Positions 10,476 to 23,090 of a stretch of 39,134 nucleotides of DNA are shown here, in pieces; positions within the stretch are counted from its first letter, which is position 1, and every line of letters begins with the position of its first letter. A program made the translations under genes and the position numbers. Under the pieces are notes generated by a model that was given only the letters and a program-made list of their open reading frames with translations, was not told the origin of the DNA and made no database searches. The DNA is taken from assembly GCA_026260175.1 (NCBI GenBank), contig JAKCWW010004851.1:1-39134 (forward strand). The letters run 5' to 3'. The DNA comes from Reticulitermes lucifugus (lineage: Eukaryota; Arthropoda; Insecta; Blattodea; Rhinotermitidae).

Positions 10476-11622
10476 ATTTTTTTAGGGTGTTTACGATTCA
10501 CTTTCGTGAATTGAACATCGGAATAACGAAGAATAGCTTGATCACTGAAGAAATAATTTTATGGGTAGAATTAGAATGTAACGTAAAGTATATTTATATA
10601 ATTTTTGTGTGCAACAAATGCCAGTGGATTTCGATCATTCTTGCTACATAGACACAGAGAAGTCAAAGGGCATGTACTGCAGGGTGTTACAGGAGAAACT
10701 GAACAAGAAAAATTTAGTCGAATAAAAAGTGTACAAAGGTGGAATACACCTGCTCGCAATTGTCTTGTTTGCGGGCTAGTCTTCCTCGTTTGCCTTGATA
10801 TATATTTGTTAAAGACACGCACCACTGTTGTGTCTTATTTAGCGCATTAAATCATAAGCAGGGAATTCCTATCCCAACAGCAAAAGAAAAATTACATTTT
10901 TGGGGGAACGAATTATGTATGAGCAAATACGTTTTATTATTTTACATTATAAAAAGCTCCAACAAGCGAGTAATTTAAATACTTTAACTAGGCTGGAGGT
11001 TCTCAAGACGGTGATTATAATCAGAGTGGGTTATGGAGAGAGTAGGACTTTCTTAAACATCATTAAAATTCTGCTAGTCTATTAGACTAGGTAGCGTCTT
11101 ATACCAGATGAAAATCTTAATTTAATATGTAACAAAAATAATAATCTCTCAAAAGAAATTTTACAGACGTTTTGGAAAGACCGTTTTAGAAGGAATCCAT
11201 AGCATGCTATGTCAATATCAACCGATGTCAGAAAATGTCAGAAGCGACTAGCAAAATGATGGAAGGAACAGTTTTAATCCTCCTAAGCAGAACACGTCAA
11301 AATATAATTTGTGTTTATTCTGTTCGGCGTCAAACTCAGATGTATGTCCCCATGATAGTATGAAGTTTCGGGATTTAATTTAATTTAATTTAATCTGACT
11401 TCCTTTTTATATGCCAGCGGAGGTTTGTTATGCTATCTTGGAATCATTTTTTACCCAAATTTTATTTTAATTTTTAAATGGTTTTATGTATTGATATATG
11501 TATGTACATACATATAATGTTTTAATCAGGAAGAGACCGCTGGTCTGACTTGAGTGTAGAGGCTAGGATAATAGCAAAATATATAATAAAAATTGGGTAG
11601 AAATTTCTTTCGCTTAAATGGA
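10476..11622. other. Unassigned sequence
   Basis: Overlapping short frames on both strands between 10571 and 11085 show no domain. A (TTTAA)n run of about four units lies near 11376-11395. Confidence 0.55.
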
Positions 11623-11700
11623 GACCATGAACCGGTTCTTGTGAACATAGCCATGCGGAATTTCTTGACTTCCTGAGCGACTGTGAGGTTCTCAAGAACG
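11623..11700 (+). repeat. LINE family A 3' untranslated tail
   Basis: A degenerate ATGAACC...CATGCGGAATTTCTTGAC block is followed by CTGAGCGACTGTGAGGTTCTCAAGAA. It parallels 23220-23285 (ATGAACC...GGGGAATTTCTTGAC, then GCTTCTCAAGAAG). Only the end of the coding region and the 3' tail are represented. Two minus-strand frames of about 100 codons (11522-11837) overlap it antisense and are likely spurious. Confidence 0.55.
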
Positions 11701-12761
11701 ACTGTATTTCTCGAGACAAGATTGTTATACAGGAAAGCATCTCTCGCAAAATATCCAAGGTAGTCGGAACCCAGTGCAATGTGCACCGTGTCAGACATTG
11801 CTGCATGGATTTGGTCCTTTTCTCGTGTACTCATCATTGCCTCCCCGCAGGATTAATACAAGTATACTGGAGTCTATTAACGTCCCTGTCTGATAGTCTG
11901 CCAATACGTGATGGTACCTGGATCCGTATACGCAATCAACATTCTTAGACTTGTCCATCCTAATGCCGTTAGTACTTTAATATCTTATGATAACAGTTCA
12001 ATAGCCTTGTATTTGGAAACCCCACCAATTCTTTGTAACAGAACACAAGATACATTAAATTGAAAAGGTCATTCGGTACCACTACGGTGAACTAACTTGC
12101 ATCCATTACAAACCGGCGGGATTGCTGTAGCCACTCAGGCAAGATTATGCTCAGGTCTTAGAAGAAAATGCGGAAATATGTCTGATGTTTGCACCTACAC
12201 TCATCTTTCAATTTTTTAAACTAAAATTTATAGTAATTCGGCACCCGATTCCACGCTAAATATGTGCCATTTTTATGTATACTTGAGAAAAGAATATCCA
12301 GTAACTTCTGACGCATAATATTCATGTGGGACATTTGCTGGTTCCTACATTTTTCATACAACGGACCTTCATATTAGCATTGCAGTATATTTAGTATAAA
12401 ATTAATCAGTTATTTTGTCTGTTTCTCAATAGCGTAAAAATTGGTCCTTCAGTCTCAGTCAATAATAGCAAAATTGAGAGAAATTTATGAATCTTCTGGT
12501 GTTATAGTTTGGCTCTAATGAAAGGTAGAAAGAACTACGTAACAATGACCTCCGTATTGATAATCTTTACCTCATATTAAGATGAATAACGCATTTGTTA
12601 CACATGTGGAAAATTTTAGTGCTCAAAGGTGAATTAAAGGGATCATTTTTAAGATCCTGTTGTAGATCGAAAGATAGTATTAAAACATGCCTTAAAGAAA
12701 TAGTATTAAATTGTTACAAAATAAAGCAAAATGTCGGGATATTATGAACATTTTTCCATTT
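11701..12761. other. Unassigned sequence
   Basis: No gene, SINE box or LINE motif recognised. Confidence 0.55.
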
Positions 12762-12800
12762 GATTAGCTATCACTGCTTAGTGCAGTCTGTCAGCTAATC
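12762..12800. repeat. Nested hairpin
   Basis: Outer perfect arms GATTAGCT (12762-12769) and AGCTAATC (12793-12800) enclose an inner perfect stem CACT-gctt-AGTG (12772-12783). Confidence 0.55.
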
Positions 12801-15127
12801 TGACATGCGACGCGTTATTCCGAAAATATTATGGAATGTACAGATAAACAATAAATATATGACACATTTGCTGTACAAAATAACCTCGTTTATAACAGCC
12901 TTGCGTGCTGCAGTTTAAGGAACTCCTAACTTGGAGAGTTTTAACGTGTTGATTGCATATTTATTATTTGTAATTTTCAGGTAAGGAAGACCGAGGTTCA
13001 GAAAATTACACGAGTGTTTTTATGAAAGGCCATCACGAAATCGATGCTAAAGTTTACTTAATATAGTCATGCAATGCAAAACTCTTACTATGCAACAGTT
13101 AAATTTCCTTCCAGCTGTCAGTAATTATTACACGCGAGTACAGGTGGCTTTGGCAGGCAGTAAGTGTAGGGAAGTGTGCTTACAGGTTTGTGGGACTCAC
13201 TTGTATTTTTAACCATGGAACCGAATATCACTTACATTTTAAGGCACCTTCACACATAACTTTTATTCGTGTCCCTTGGAGACAAAGAGTTTGGCTTTCT
13301 TGTGTTCACGTGTTTATTTATGTAAACATACTTAAATTGATAACATCCCATTGTAGCAAAAGATTGCAGAGTCTTTGAAATTTATAACAAAGGCACTTTA
13401 CGGTAATGAAGACAGAGCTGTAGTAAATACTTCAAGTGCCGTTACTGTGTTATAAATAATACCAAATATGAATGGAGTTAGTTTACAATATCATCCTTTT
13501 AAGGTCTAGCGATTAGTGTCTACGAGTATACCACCAATTTTAACATTAAAAATTTTGCATCCTGCTCACAGTTTATATTTATACTTTTTGTATGTATCTC
13601 GCAACAAACAACGAATTTCGCCCTATAAAATACTCAATTGTTATTTTTTATAACCGAGATCATAAGTGTTTACTACGCTATATGAGCTTGGCCTTTAAAT
13701 AAAAATGATTACATTTTGTCCTTAAAGGGTTATTCAGGTATCAGGAAATTTATTACAATGTTCTGTTTATGTCTTGAATCTCTAGGATACATTAAGACTA
13801 AAGATAAGAACGTTCTTTCCCTATCGGCTTGATGTTCCTTTGTTGCACACCATATATAAACTCGTTTGTGTGTTACATCTTGTGTAACTATTTTGGTGGA
13901 AACTGGGGCTAAAATGTCTAAACGGAGACACATAGTTTACTCCGTTGTCGAAGTTAAATAGAGGCGTGGAGTCTTATTAATTTGTAATTTCTTAGATGTA
14001 AATCAATTTTAAAAAATTTGGGCGCAATTTGTTGGTTTTAAAGTATTTTTTGTATCAAGAGTACGGTTTTTTTTTCACAGTTTAGTGGAAATTGAGAGTG
14101 ATGGAAATCATTTTATGGAAAAGAGCGTCATTCTGATATGACGTCATGCTGCGTGCAGCTATCTGACAGCTTTATACACGTCACATAGCGTATATAATAG
14201 GTCTGAAAATAGCGGTATATTGGGTTTAGGTTTTATCAATGTGCGAGTGCTCACCGATATGCTTCCTCTATATTTGAACGTATTTTAACGATAAAGAAGG
14301 ATGAGAAGCTGTTTCGAAAGTTTCCGACCGTAGCTCTGATAATGGAGATCGGTTGTAGCGGTTTGGATATGTGCTCTGCATAAGGACGGGATAGACACTG
14401 CTGTGCACTGTAATATCCGTAATACAGTAATTTAATTAAGCGAAGTGTTTTCTTTTTTCCTTGTTTTTGTATTGAATCTGTTATTATGTTTCTGTGGGTC
14501 CCATTATATTCTATTGTTATATGGTGTTTTGTTTTTATTGTTTCCATTTAATTCGGCTTATAGGATGGTGATTTTAAATATAAGGGTTAAAAGCTGATAA
14601 AAATAGAAGCGGCCCCGTTGTAAATGAAACTGCATTGTCATTACAGATTACACAAATTGGGAAAATATTTTTGCAAAACCTGGTTAAGGGCTTAGCGCAT
14701 GCTGACACAAGAACCACCCACATTAAAATAAATTCTACTTAAAATAATAATTGCATATTAAATCAGGCACAAAACTAACTGTATATACAGAGTTTTTGGG
14801 ATAAATTTCATTGGGTCTAATTTAATTTAATCTAGACAACAATAATCCCAATAATAAATATGCTAATTTTCGGTAACAGGTAAGAATAAGAATTGAGAGT
14901 TCTCCTTGTTTGTCTTATGTATGGTCTGGGATCCAGGTTCGATAGAGATTAGCTTATTTTTGAAGGGCAAGGAGAGATTCCTCTTCTTTGACAAGTCTAT
15001 CCTGACAGCTCGTCGCCACTATATTCTTCGCTGGCTGCATTACCACCGATGTCTTGGCTGTCATAACGTTGTCATTATGCATTTTATCATTTTTCTGTTT
15101 CTTGTATCGTGAAGAGAATACTGTATT
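12801..15127. other. Unassigned sequence
   Basis: AT-rich with no confirmed gene. A palindromic CRE (TGACGTCA) sits at 14139-14146 without other promoter features nearby. Frames at 13190-13378, 13730-13933, 14251-14547 and 14906-15160 lack any recognisable signature. A lone box-B-like GGTTCGATAGA at 14936 has no matching box A. Confidence 0.55.
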
Positions 15128-15470
15128 GGATTTTGTTGTCAGGCGAGCATTGTACTTCATTGATGGGGAAGAAATTATACTGACTTAAGTAATGAGGAGG
15201 GCATCCTATGAAGTTTGCTATGAAGAGGTCACTCTACTGACTTCTGTCGTGAAAATAGCATTGTACTTACTTTAGTAATGATAAGGGCATTGTATTAAAT
15301 TCTGTCAGGAAGAGGGAGTTTTACTGACTTCTGATGTGAGGAGGGCATTATACTTACTTCAGTAATGATGAGGACATTGTAGTAAATTCTGTCATGAGGG
15401 GTGCATTTTACTTACTTCTGTCATGAGGAGGGAATTTACTGATTTCTGTCGTGAGAAGAACATTGAAATG
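15128..15470 (+). repeat. 29-bp minisatellite with a three-monomer higher-order repeat
   Basis: About twelve tandem monomers of 24-30 bases share the pattern acttctgtcaTGAGGAGGGCATT-like, then a TACTT or TACTG end. Monomer types alternate in threes. Consecutive triplets span 15154-15239 (86 bp), 15240-15326 (87 bp) and 15327-15413 (87 bp), each in the order ACTTCTG-type, ACTT(C/T)AGTAATG-type, ATTCTGTCA-type. The two 87-bp units differ at about 18 positions by eye. Two further monomers follow. The plus-strand frame starting at 15423 arises from the array edge. Confidence 0.9.
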
Positions 15471-16220
15471 TTTTTAGCCCACGGTTATATTCTTAAGACT
15501 ATAGGAAGAATTGATTGGATAATAATTTATAGTAAGGTAATAAAATTTCCTTTCCACTGTCCACAATTTTATAAATCGTATATCCGTAAGACTAACAAAG
15601 ATCTTCTCCTGGTTAACAGAAGTGCGAGACGAGAAGCAGGACACTCAAAGGCTACCAGTGATCTTTAAATCACTTAACAACTCAGATTGCGTACCAGATT
15701 ATGTGTTACCACAAAGCAGAAAAAGAAAATGTGAATTTCTACTGCCATGTTGTAGTGTTGTATCGAATCTTTGTGGAATCTCATAGGAACTTCACTCATT
15801 TCTTGTTGGTCTTATTCGTCATCACGATCATTATTTACACAATAATGACAATTATATTTTAATAACTCAAGCAACAAAAATACAAGATATAAGTATATAT
15901 ACATCCTCTCTCTCTTTATATTTATATATAAAGGGAAATTCATAATGGTGTCTATTACACCACAAACTCCAACATGTTCGGTTTTTTAATAGCCATTTCA
16001 ACGAGTTTAATGTATAATACAAATCATTAGGGATTTTATTAAAAGGTTGAACTATAAATACACGGAAATATGCAATACTACAAAATGTTAATTGTAATTT
16101 GTAGAGTTCCTGGTCTGTTTTATGTCACGAAAAATTGCCTTAAATAAATATCTCTTGCTCGTAGTGTAACAAAGTCTTTTGATCCGTATCGTCCTCAATG
16201 TTTGAAAACGTGCTTTTTAA
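15471..16220. other. Unassigned sequence
   Basis: Contains short CT and TA simple runs near 15904-15931 and nothing else recognised. Confidence 0.55.
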
Positions 16221-16275
16221 CGTTAGTAAATTTCTACCAGACTGCACGGCATCACATCGCAGAGGGCAGTGTTAT
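16221..16275 (+). repeat. Short dispersed repeat, copy 2
   Basis: TAAATTTCTACCAGACTGCA followed by CGGCATCACAT and AGAGGGCAGTGTT parallels 5727-5775. The better-preserved downstream part (GCTTAGTCAG, GTCATGATCACGTCACAT) may belong to the same element. Confidence 0.5.
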
Positions 16276-18699
16276 GCTTAGTCAGAGTCATGATCACGTC
16301 ACATTTCAGGTTTTATTGCTTTACATTTACACTTTTACTCCTACACTTTCTTATACGACTAGTATCATTAAACAAATCAGAAATAAGTTGTTTCTTTCGT
16401 AACCATAAGCCATATATATTATTAATTAATCGTAAAAGGAAGTACAGGCCTACTCTTAGGGATAATGCTTTGAACTCATATTTCCTCGTTTAAAAGAGTC
16501 CTAAATAATTTACTTAACATTACCCAGGGCATAATAAGCTTCGTTAAATAATTAGGACAATGTAACATGCAGCGCTCCTGTACTTCTCTTGCATTCAACA
16601 TAAGAAATTCATAAGCGAAGGAAATTGCGTGATACATGAACAAATTAATTATTTGAACACAACTCAATCATTTACAGAGGAACTGTGTAGCTAAATATGG
16701 AACTTCATTGTCATTATGGGAGAAGCTTCTGAAATTAACGTTTCCAAATTTAAAGCTTCCTACAGAAATTTTTACAGTCAGAAATTGAAGATTGGACGTA
16801 ATTTCGAACCACAGATATTCTTGTTTTGGAGGTGATACGTAAATGGTTTTAGTACTGTCATCTACAAACTTTCACAATCCATTCAGACTATGAAATCACA
16901 ATTGTGTCAATTGTAGGCCTCATTATGATGACTGGATATCTGAACCTGTAAGTTCATATATATGTTGAGTTACTAATTTACAGTGATTTTTATACCTAGA
17001 AGAAACTACAATTTGGAAAATAAAAGCAAATTGTATCTTATTATATTATGTCCCTACCTTATTAATCATACAGTAATAACGTTTGAGCTGCATGATTTTG
17101 CGCCTCAGATGGCGGCGTCTCTAATATCAAATGATCCCAAAACACTTTATTTATGAATGTGAAAACATTAGTACAGTTGACTTATGCTTGCCTTCTTTCC
17201 AAGCAGTATACTGAGGTTTAATTAATTATAGCAATTCCGAAGTTTACACATCGCTGTTAAATGTGAGATTTCTAAAAATTAGACGAGTGTAATATGATGC
17301 AATAAGGTAATAAATTTCTCGGATTTCTCCAGAATCTTTTATTTTCCCTTACCGTACTTGAAACACCACCAAGTTTTACTCTTCAAAAATATCATTAAAT
17401 CAAGCAAATCAAGTAAGGAGTACCAGATGGGAGAAACACGTGAACACAAAAGAAAGTGTGAAACACATGAAGACACATTGTTCAGGAAACTTAAATGAGG
17501 GTCTACTCATTATATCTAGGAATATATCGGAGGATAATACTAAGATCGACCTGGCAGAAATAAATTTGATTGTGTTGACCAGATTGATTTACGTCACATT
17601 AGGTTGTCCTATCTGAGAAGTTTTTAAAACGGTCGTAAACAATTAGGTTCTATATTTATTTGACGGTGTCAAAGGACATGGGACTTCAGAAACCTTCAAA
17701 ATGATTTAAATCGGGAACTTTGCTTAGGTTTTCAGAGCATAAAGAAATTATATTTTAAACTCTATTCTTATTTGTGGCAGTTAGCCGTCTTTGGCAGCGT
17801 GTTAAGTTTGAGCGACAGTTGTACTGCGTGTGCCGAGAGTTTGTACTGTAACTATACTTCAACTTCTGCTGCTTCTCATTAGTACACAACCGTCGGCTAC
17901 TCTCCTAATAACTTGTAGTGTGCCTCATTTTGCAGGCATGGAACAGGTTAGGTAATTTAAACCCTCTCTGCTTTAGTTAACCTTACATTTAAATGGCCTT
18001 CCCTCTTCTATTAAACGAGCATGATACGGCCGAATCATAGTGATTCAATCTTGTTTTTCAATATATGGTACAATTTTAAGCATAGAACTAAGCGTCAACA
18101 TCAGGTATATACAAATTAATGTAAAATATTTATTTGGAAGCACACGTAAACATTTCTGAAATCTGTAGATCATAATGTTACCAGAAATTAAGCGTAGACT
18201 CTTTAAATTTCATTTTTAATTCAGTAAAGAAAGAAAGGATGCATTTCTAATTTTAGGTTTAATTAATTTAACTAGAAAATGCAAAATTGGAGGCGGTAAT
18301 AGCATATTTTTGTATAAATTTCATCCATCATAGCTATTTTTACTTTTTTCGCGGGTAAATTTATTCCTTTCAGCCGAGGTAAACAATTTTCTAGCTTCTT
18401 CCAAAACAGCTGATCAAATTATATAATTTTGCCCAGTATAATTTGGTAAAAATTTCTTTGCCTTAGTTTCTCACCTGATCACACTTCATTTCACCTATTA
18501 AAGTAAATTGTGAACATGTACATAAAACTATTGATACCGCACAAGAAACTTTCTCTTTCTTCTTTCCAAACCTCGTATCGACCTAGACATCGCTACTGTT
18601 GTAGCTGGCGCATATTTTTATGCATCATAGCGTAAGTGCTTAGGTTACTGGAAAATAATCTTTTTTTTTGTGGCGCTGCAGCCAAAATCGAGCGTGGGC
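16276..18699. other. Unassigned sequence
   Basis: About 2.4 kb with no recognised gene. 17770-17960 is slightly richer in CpG, with a TTTTGCAG acceptor-like sequence near 17929-17936. No exon can be supported. Confidence 0.5.
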
Positions 18700-18932
18700 C
18701 GCCTCGTTTTGATGTCTCCAGATCACACAAAATCACACACACACACACACACACAAACGGTAAGACTCTCTGAACGAGTGATCAGCTTGTCGCAGAGGCC
18801 GCTGCCTACACAACACCCAACAAACAAATGAGACAAAAATCCATGTCCCCAGCGAGCTTCTAACAGGCGATCCCATCAGCCAAGCTTCTGCATACCTACG
18901 CCTTAGATCTCACGACCACCGGTGTCGGCCTG
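18700..18932 (-). mobile_element. tRNA-derived SINE (type 1), reversed
   Basis: Reading the minus strand from 18932, a tRNA-like box A region TGGTCGTGAGATCTAAGGCG (18918-18899) is followed about 35 bases later by a decayed box B (CCTGTTAGAAGCTC, 18867-18854, from a likely GTTCGAA core) and then GCTGGGGACATGG. This is the usual RNA polymerase III promoter layout of a SINE head. The body runs left through TGTTGTGTAGGCAGCGGCC into a (TG)n run and the GC-rich 18675-18720 segment. The left boundary is uncertain. Confidence 0.6.
18734..18755. repeat. (CA)n microsatellite inside the SINE
   Basis: Eleven CA units interrupting the SINE body. This is probably an expansion of a short tract in the element. 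Confidence 0.95.
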
Positions 18933-19919
18933 TTAAATAATTAGTACCTTTAAGTTTTTGTCAGTGACATATTTTTTATCTTAATTGCAACAGCATTTTA
19001 ATATAACGCTAACTGCATTTCATAGGATTGAAATATGTTTTCGGAATATAATTGCATAGCTACTGTGAAGAAGAACGTAGATATGTGGTCGGAAATTGTT
19101 ATTGTAATTAGTGCAAATAAAGGAAACTTCGACGCAATAAATATTTGGAAAACCGGCGAGTGTGAAGAAAATGTAGAAGTCCAAGCAAAAATAATTCATA
19201 GACTGTTGTGATTTGCAGTTGTAGAGGTATACCCAAAACAAAAATTAATAGGATATTATACTATATATAATAGGGAAGAATTTAATATATTTGTACTAAT
19301 TGAATATGTAAAAATTTATAAATTCTGACGTAAGAAATTTTTATACTATAACAAGGATATAAGAATGTTACTTATGAATGGAAATTAAGTATCATTACAA
19401 GTAACGTACTCCAACATATGCCTTGTACTGAATATGATCTGGTACTGAAGAGGATACGAGGATATTTAAAACTAAGATACAGGAAATAACAAGAGGATAG
19501 TGAAAATTACAAGAAGAACGTCATATGGAGAAAATTACACGAGGACAGTCTGGCTGCGCACCAGACACTACTACGTCAATCAAATCAAGCAGGACGAGAT
19601 GAGGGACACATGTTGCCTGCGTGGGAGAGATAAGAATTTTACACATAATTTTAACCCGAAAATCTGACGGGAGAAAAACCTCTTGTGGGATATTAAGATG
19701 CTATAAGAATGTATTTTAAACACATAAACTGGCTATGAGAGAGGACCAACGGATTAGACTCGTTGACTTGTATTGTCACCACTTTAGGAAAGAGAGTCAC
19801 TTACTGAAATTTTTGATTTGGAAAAATTGGAACGAAAAGAAGTGTTCAAATATTTAGTCGAAATGGCGGTTGTACACATAACTTTGTGTAATTACTGAAT
19901 TTTATCTTATTTTTTTGAA
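18933..19919. other. Unassigned sequence
   Basis: AT-rich. 19495-19550 has imperfect tandem GAAAATTAC-containing units, but too few to call an array. Confidence 0.5.
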
Positions 19920-20040
19920 AAGCTGACATGCTAAGGTGGTCAAGAAATTCCTTGCTTTTATGGTACCAACGGTTCTTTAGAGTTTTCATGAAATCCTTCT
20001 TCGGACCACGTCCTTGGACAGTTGAGTTTAATATACGCCT
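19920..20040 (-). pseudogene. LINE family A 3' end, reversed and decayed
   Basis: On the minus strand, GGTACCATAAAAGCAAGGAA then TTTCTTGAC and GTCAGCTTTT reproduce the stop codon and 3' tail of family A (compare 23225-23280). Upstream on the minus strand, CCAAGGAC...GGTCCG...TGAAAAC corresponds only loosely to the A-Q-D-R-D-R-W region. It is more diverged than the copies at 6.1 and 23.1 kb. Confidence 0.6.
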
Positions 20041-20302
20041 TTACACTGTGCCGTTTACGTAGCCAATGTACTTCTACCTCCGACACCTTTATGTAGGCAG
20101 TCACATACTTTAAGTAAATTTAAGCAGTAATATTTGTTCACTTAATGTGGGTAATCACGTTTTGTTTATATAACAATGTTAGTAATTAAAGACCGTTAAG
20201 GCAACTAGATTTATTTATTTAAATTAAATATCACACTAGCGCTGTAGTTGTGACGTTTAATTTTAATAAACAATTATGTTGACAGTTTTTAGGCGCGATA
20301 GA

Positions 20303-20785
20303 AAAATTGCGAAAAGCGACTGGTAGCTTCGTCATTTCTGTCCATCTGTCCGTCCTTCGCTCCGCGTAGAACAACTCGGCTCCCACTGGACGCATTTTCA
20401 ACAAATTTTATATTTGAGTATTTTTCGAAAATATGTCGTGAAAATTCAAGTTTAATTAAAATCTTGTAAGAATAACGGGTATTTTACATGAAGATGTATT
20501 TACATGTATGGCAGAATCTCGCTGAATTCTTCTTAAAATGAGAAATATTTCAGACGAAATTTGTAGAGAAATTCAAAACACACATTTTATGTTCAATAAT
20601 TATTTTTCGAAAATCGTACCGTTTGTAAAGTAATGGGGAAAAATGTGGTAAAGCCAGACAGGCCACAGATGACAATAAAACGAGCATGCGCCATGCATGC
20701 TGGGTAACTAAGGCTACAGACACACACTCAGAATATGCAATACTTAATGTTCTTCCACGGCAACAATGGTTACACGAAAGCGCCT
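20303..20785 (+). repeat. GTCTGTC-containing repeat, short variant
   Basis: Starts AAATTGCGAAAAGCGACTGG, passes CTGTCCATCTGTCCGTC and AACTCGGCTCCCACTGG, then a long AT-rich body (TCTCGCTGAATTCTTCTTA), GCCACAGATGACAATA, and ends at GGCAACAATGGTTAC. All these blocks recur in the same order and orientation at 30713-31344. No terminal inverted repeats or coding capacity are visible. The minus-strand frame at 20550-20840 is incidental. The class is unknown. Confidence 0.85.
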
Positions 20786-22039
20786 TAATCTTACTTTTAT
20801 AAGTACATTGCCTGTCTTGTTTATTAGTAATAGTATTCATATACAGTGCGTCATTTCATGCATTAACGAAGTAAAGAGATTTTAAGCAGGCGATTGTTTG
20901 AAGTTCAGAGACCACAAATTGCATCACTACGTCTTGGCATCTTAACGTAACCAAAAGTTACTCTCCTTCTAAACATTTCTAAACAAAGATAGGGAGGTTA
21001 AAGCTAAGAAACCAAGCAACCATTGCAAGGGACTTTATTGGTCTCGAAAGTGAACTTAAAACAAACTCTTTTTTTTCTCTTCCTTTCGGAATGACTCTTT
21101 GTTGCATCAAGGTTAACGATCTAAGATGGCCGATCATGCTCATGTTTCGTTACAATGGCGATGTTACTCAAAACATGTCGTAACAATAACAGTTTTCGTT
21201 TCTTTAAAGGAGCTTTTCCCCTCTATTCTTTCCCCAGTTTTCTTTGTATTGCTTCTTGCTGGAGCCTACACATCTGGCCAGTCTCATTAATGACCCACGA
21301 AGAATATGGAACTTCCCATTTAATCACAATCTATACAGACATTTTCGTATCCTTTGATAGCATTTGGGAAGTTTCATTTGGCTTCGCTGACTATAACAGC
21401 TATTCTTAATTAAGCTGCCGTTTGGACTTAGTACTTCTGTAAGAGTTGTTGTGCAGTGTTATACTATACCTAATGGCCACGTTTCAGTTTAGGAGCTCAG
21501 TGGAAGATCACTGCCTTCAGTGGAGCGTACTATCATTGCTGTTAGCAAACCATCCGCAGTGACGTGTCGTCCTACTGCAGTACTGCCTTCCATAACTCAC
21601 TTCGATTTATGAATCGTTTTCTTATAAATCATATACGATGTCTGAAGTCTGTGTGCCAAATTCACTAGTCAGAATCAAAGCAGATATAGCGCCTACTTAA
21701 AGCGATGCTGTCTTTCTTAAATGATAACAATGTACGTGGAATCACACTTAAGGCAAGACTATTTCATTTTGTAATTTATTAAATAACCTGCCTTTATATC
21801 AGGAATTATTTTTTATATTCTGAAAGTCTGTCATGAATTAAGAGAAGAGTTTGTCTTTTGACTACTACAAATAAAGAAAAAAGTAGCAAGTAAACTTAAA
21901 TTTCGCTAATGGGTTCTGCCTTACATCGTTCTGATTTGTATTTTGCATCTTACTTCATTTTAAATTGTGGTTAACTACGGTTGGGAATTTAAAAACAACT
22001 GGGCGGCACTTAAGTCTCCTCTATATGGATTTGCTGCTT
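20786..22039. other. Unassigned sequence
   Basis: No gene recognised. The frame at 21155-21409 has no known domain. 21480-21600 is modestly CpG-richer than its surroundings. Confidence 0.5.
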
Positions 22040-22135
22040 TCAAAACCCGTATTGTGGTTTTCTGGGTCATAAAGCCGCGTGGCCAGGAAAATTTGGTACG
22101 AAAGTTTCGGAGGAAGATACTGTCTCTGTCGTCGG
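22040..22135 (+). repeat. Fragment of dispersed insect repeat (V-F-W-V-x-x-P / F-R-R type)
   Basis: One frame reads R-I-V-V-F-W-V-I-K-P-R-G-Q, then V-R-K-F-R-R-K-I-L-S. It resembles the V-F-R-N-V-T / Y-R-R-F layout of the copy at 31.5 kb. TTTCGGAGGAA echoes TTCGAAGGAA there. It is short and diverged. Confidence 0.4.
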
Positions 22136-23090
22136 TGTAGAGAAACTTAAGTCATTGCGGGACGTCGTAACCAAGAAGCGTAAGAAAATGGCTCCTCATC
22201 GCCGTGCAAACCTCAAATTTTATGTCTGTGAATGATTGAAGATCATCATTTTTACTTTATTTGCTATTTCACTGGATTCTGGCAAGGGAATTAGGAAAAT
22301 TAAACCTGATGAGCATTTCATTTCATAATTCGACGATGCAGTAGCAGATGTAGGAGAGTATCTGATTGGTGTTACTGTCTTGATGTGATTTCGCATCTCT
22401 TCATTGAAAAATTTAAAAAGCAAAGAGATACACAAATCCTGTAGGCTTCGTAGAGAAACACATAGAAAATATGTGCCTGAAACCGATTCAACTAAGTGAT
22501 TCTAAATCTCTCTACTTCATTCCCGCAAAACGTCTATAGACCTGCCATTTTCAATCAGGAGGCGCGTTTCAATCCATGGATCATGACTCCCCTATCCTCT
22601 TTTTCTAAAAAGAAAGGGAACATTTGTGGAATTGCTTCAGCTGTAAATGACCCTGACTAGGTACAAAATGAAAGTCAATTCCAAGCAGCTATTGAACGTC
22701 ATCAGCGAGTTTACCCAGAATGTTTAATCTATCCGCGCACTATGAGGAGATCAAATCGTAGGAAGGTGGAGCAACGTTTCCACAGAGGTACTTTTCTGTC
22801 AAAAGCAATGCCTGTCCATGCATGTATTTCGTTTTCTATATACTTACAGCAAGTGAGAAATATAAGCATAAGAATATCGCTTCAGCGAATTAATACAATT
22901 CCAAGAATCCCCAAACAATTCATCAGTTTGACTATCAGCCAATTTCTTATCGCTCGTGTTCTTTCTTAAATCAGTTCCTAAGTTTGTAAATATATATATA
23001 CATTTCCATGTTCCTTTGGATTTTGTTTTAGATTTTAAGAAGTTGTCACCATCAATTTCCTAACGATATTGTGTTTTATATTATTACTCA
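22136..23090. other. Unassigned sequence
   Basis: Nothing recognised. There is a TA run at 22989-23001. Confidence 0.5.

Noticed and set aside
10289..10651. 120-codon frame
   Set aside because: Much of it lies in A/T-rich simple sequence and encodes Lys/Tyr/Ile-rich low complexity.
11522..11837. Two overlapping minus-strand frames of about 100 codons
   Set aside because: They run antisense through a LINE 3' tail and have no recognisable domain.
14139..14146. Palindromic CRE as a second promoter
   Set aside because: The 8-bp motif stands alone without CpG enrichment, a TATA box or a donor nearby.
14936..14946. Box-B-like GGTTCGATAGA
   Set aside because: No box A at the expected upstream distance and no SINE body follows.
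15128..15470. Possible CRISPR-like array
   Set aside because: Tandem monomers are contiguous and diverged, without unique spacers. The context is eukaryotic.
17929..17956. Tiny exon between TTTTGCAG and GTTAGG
   Set aside because: An 11-base exon bounded by weak sites cannot be supported without transcript data.
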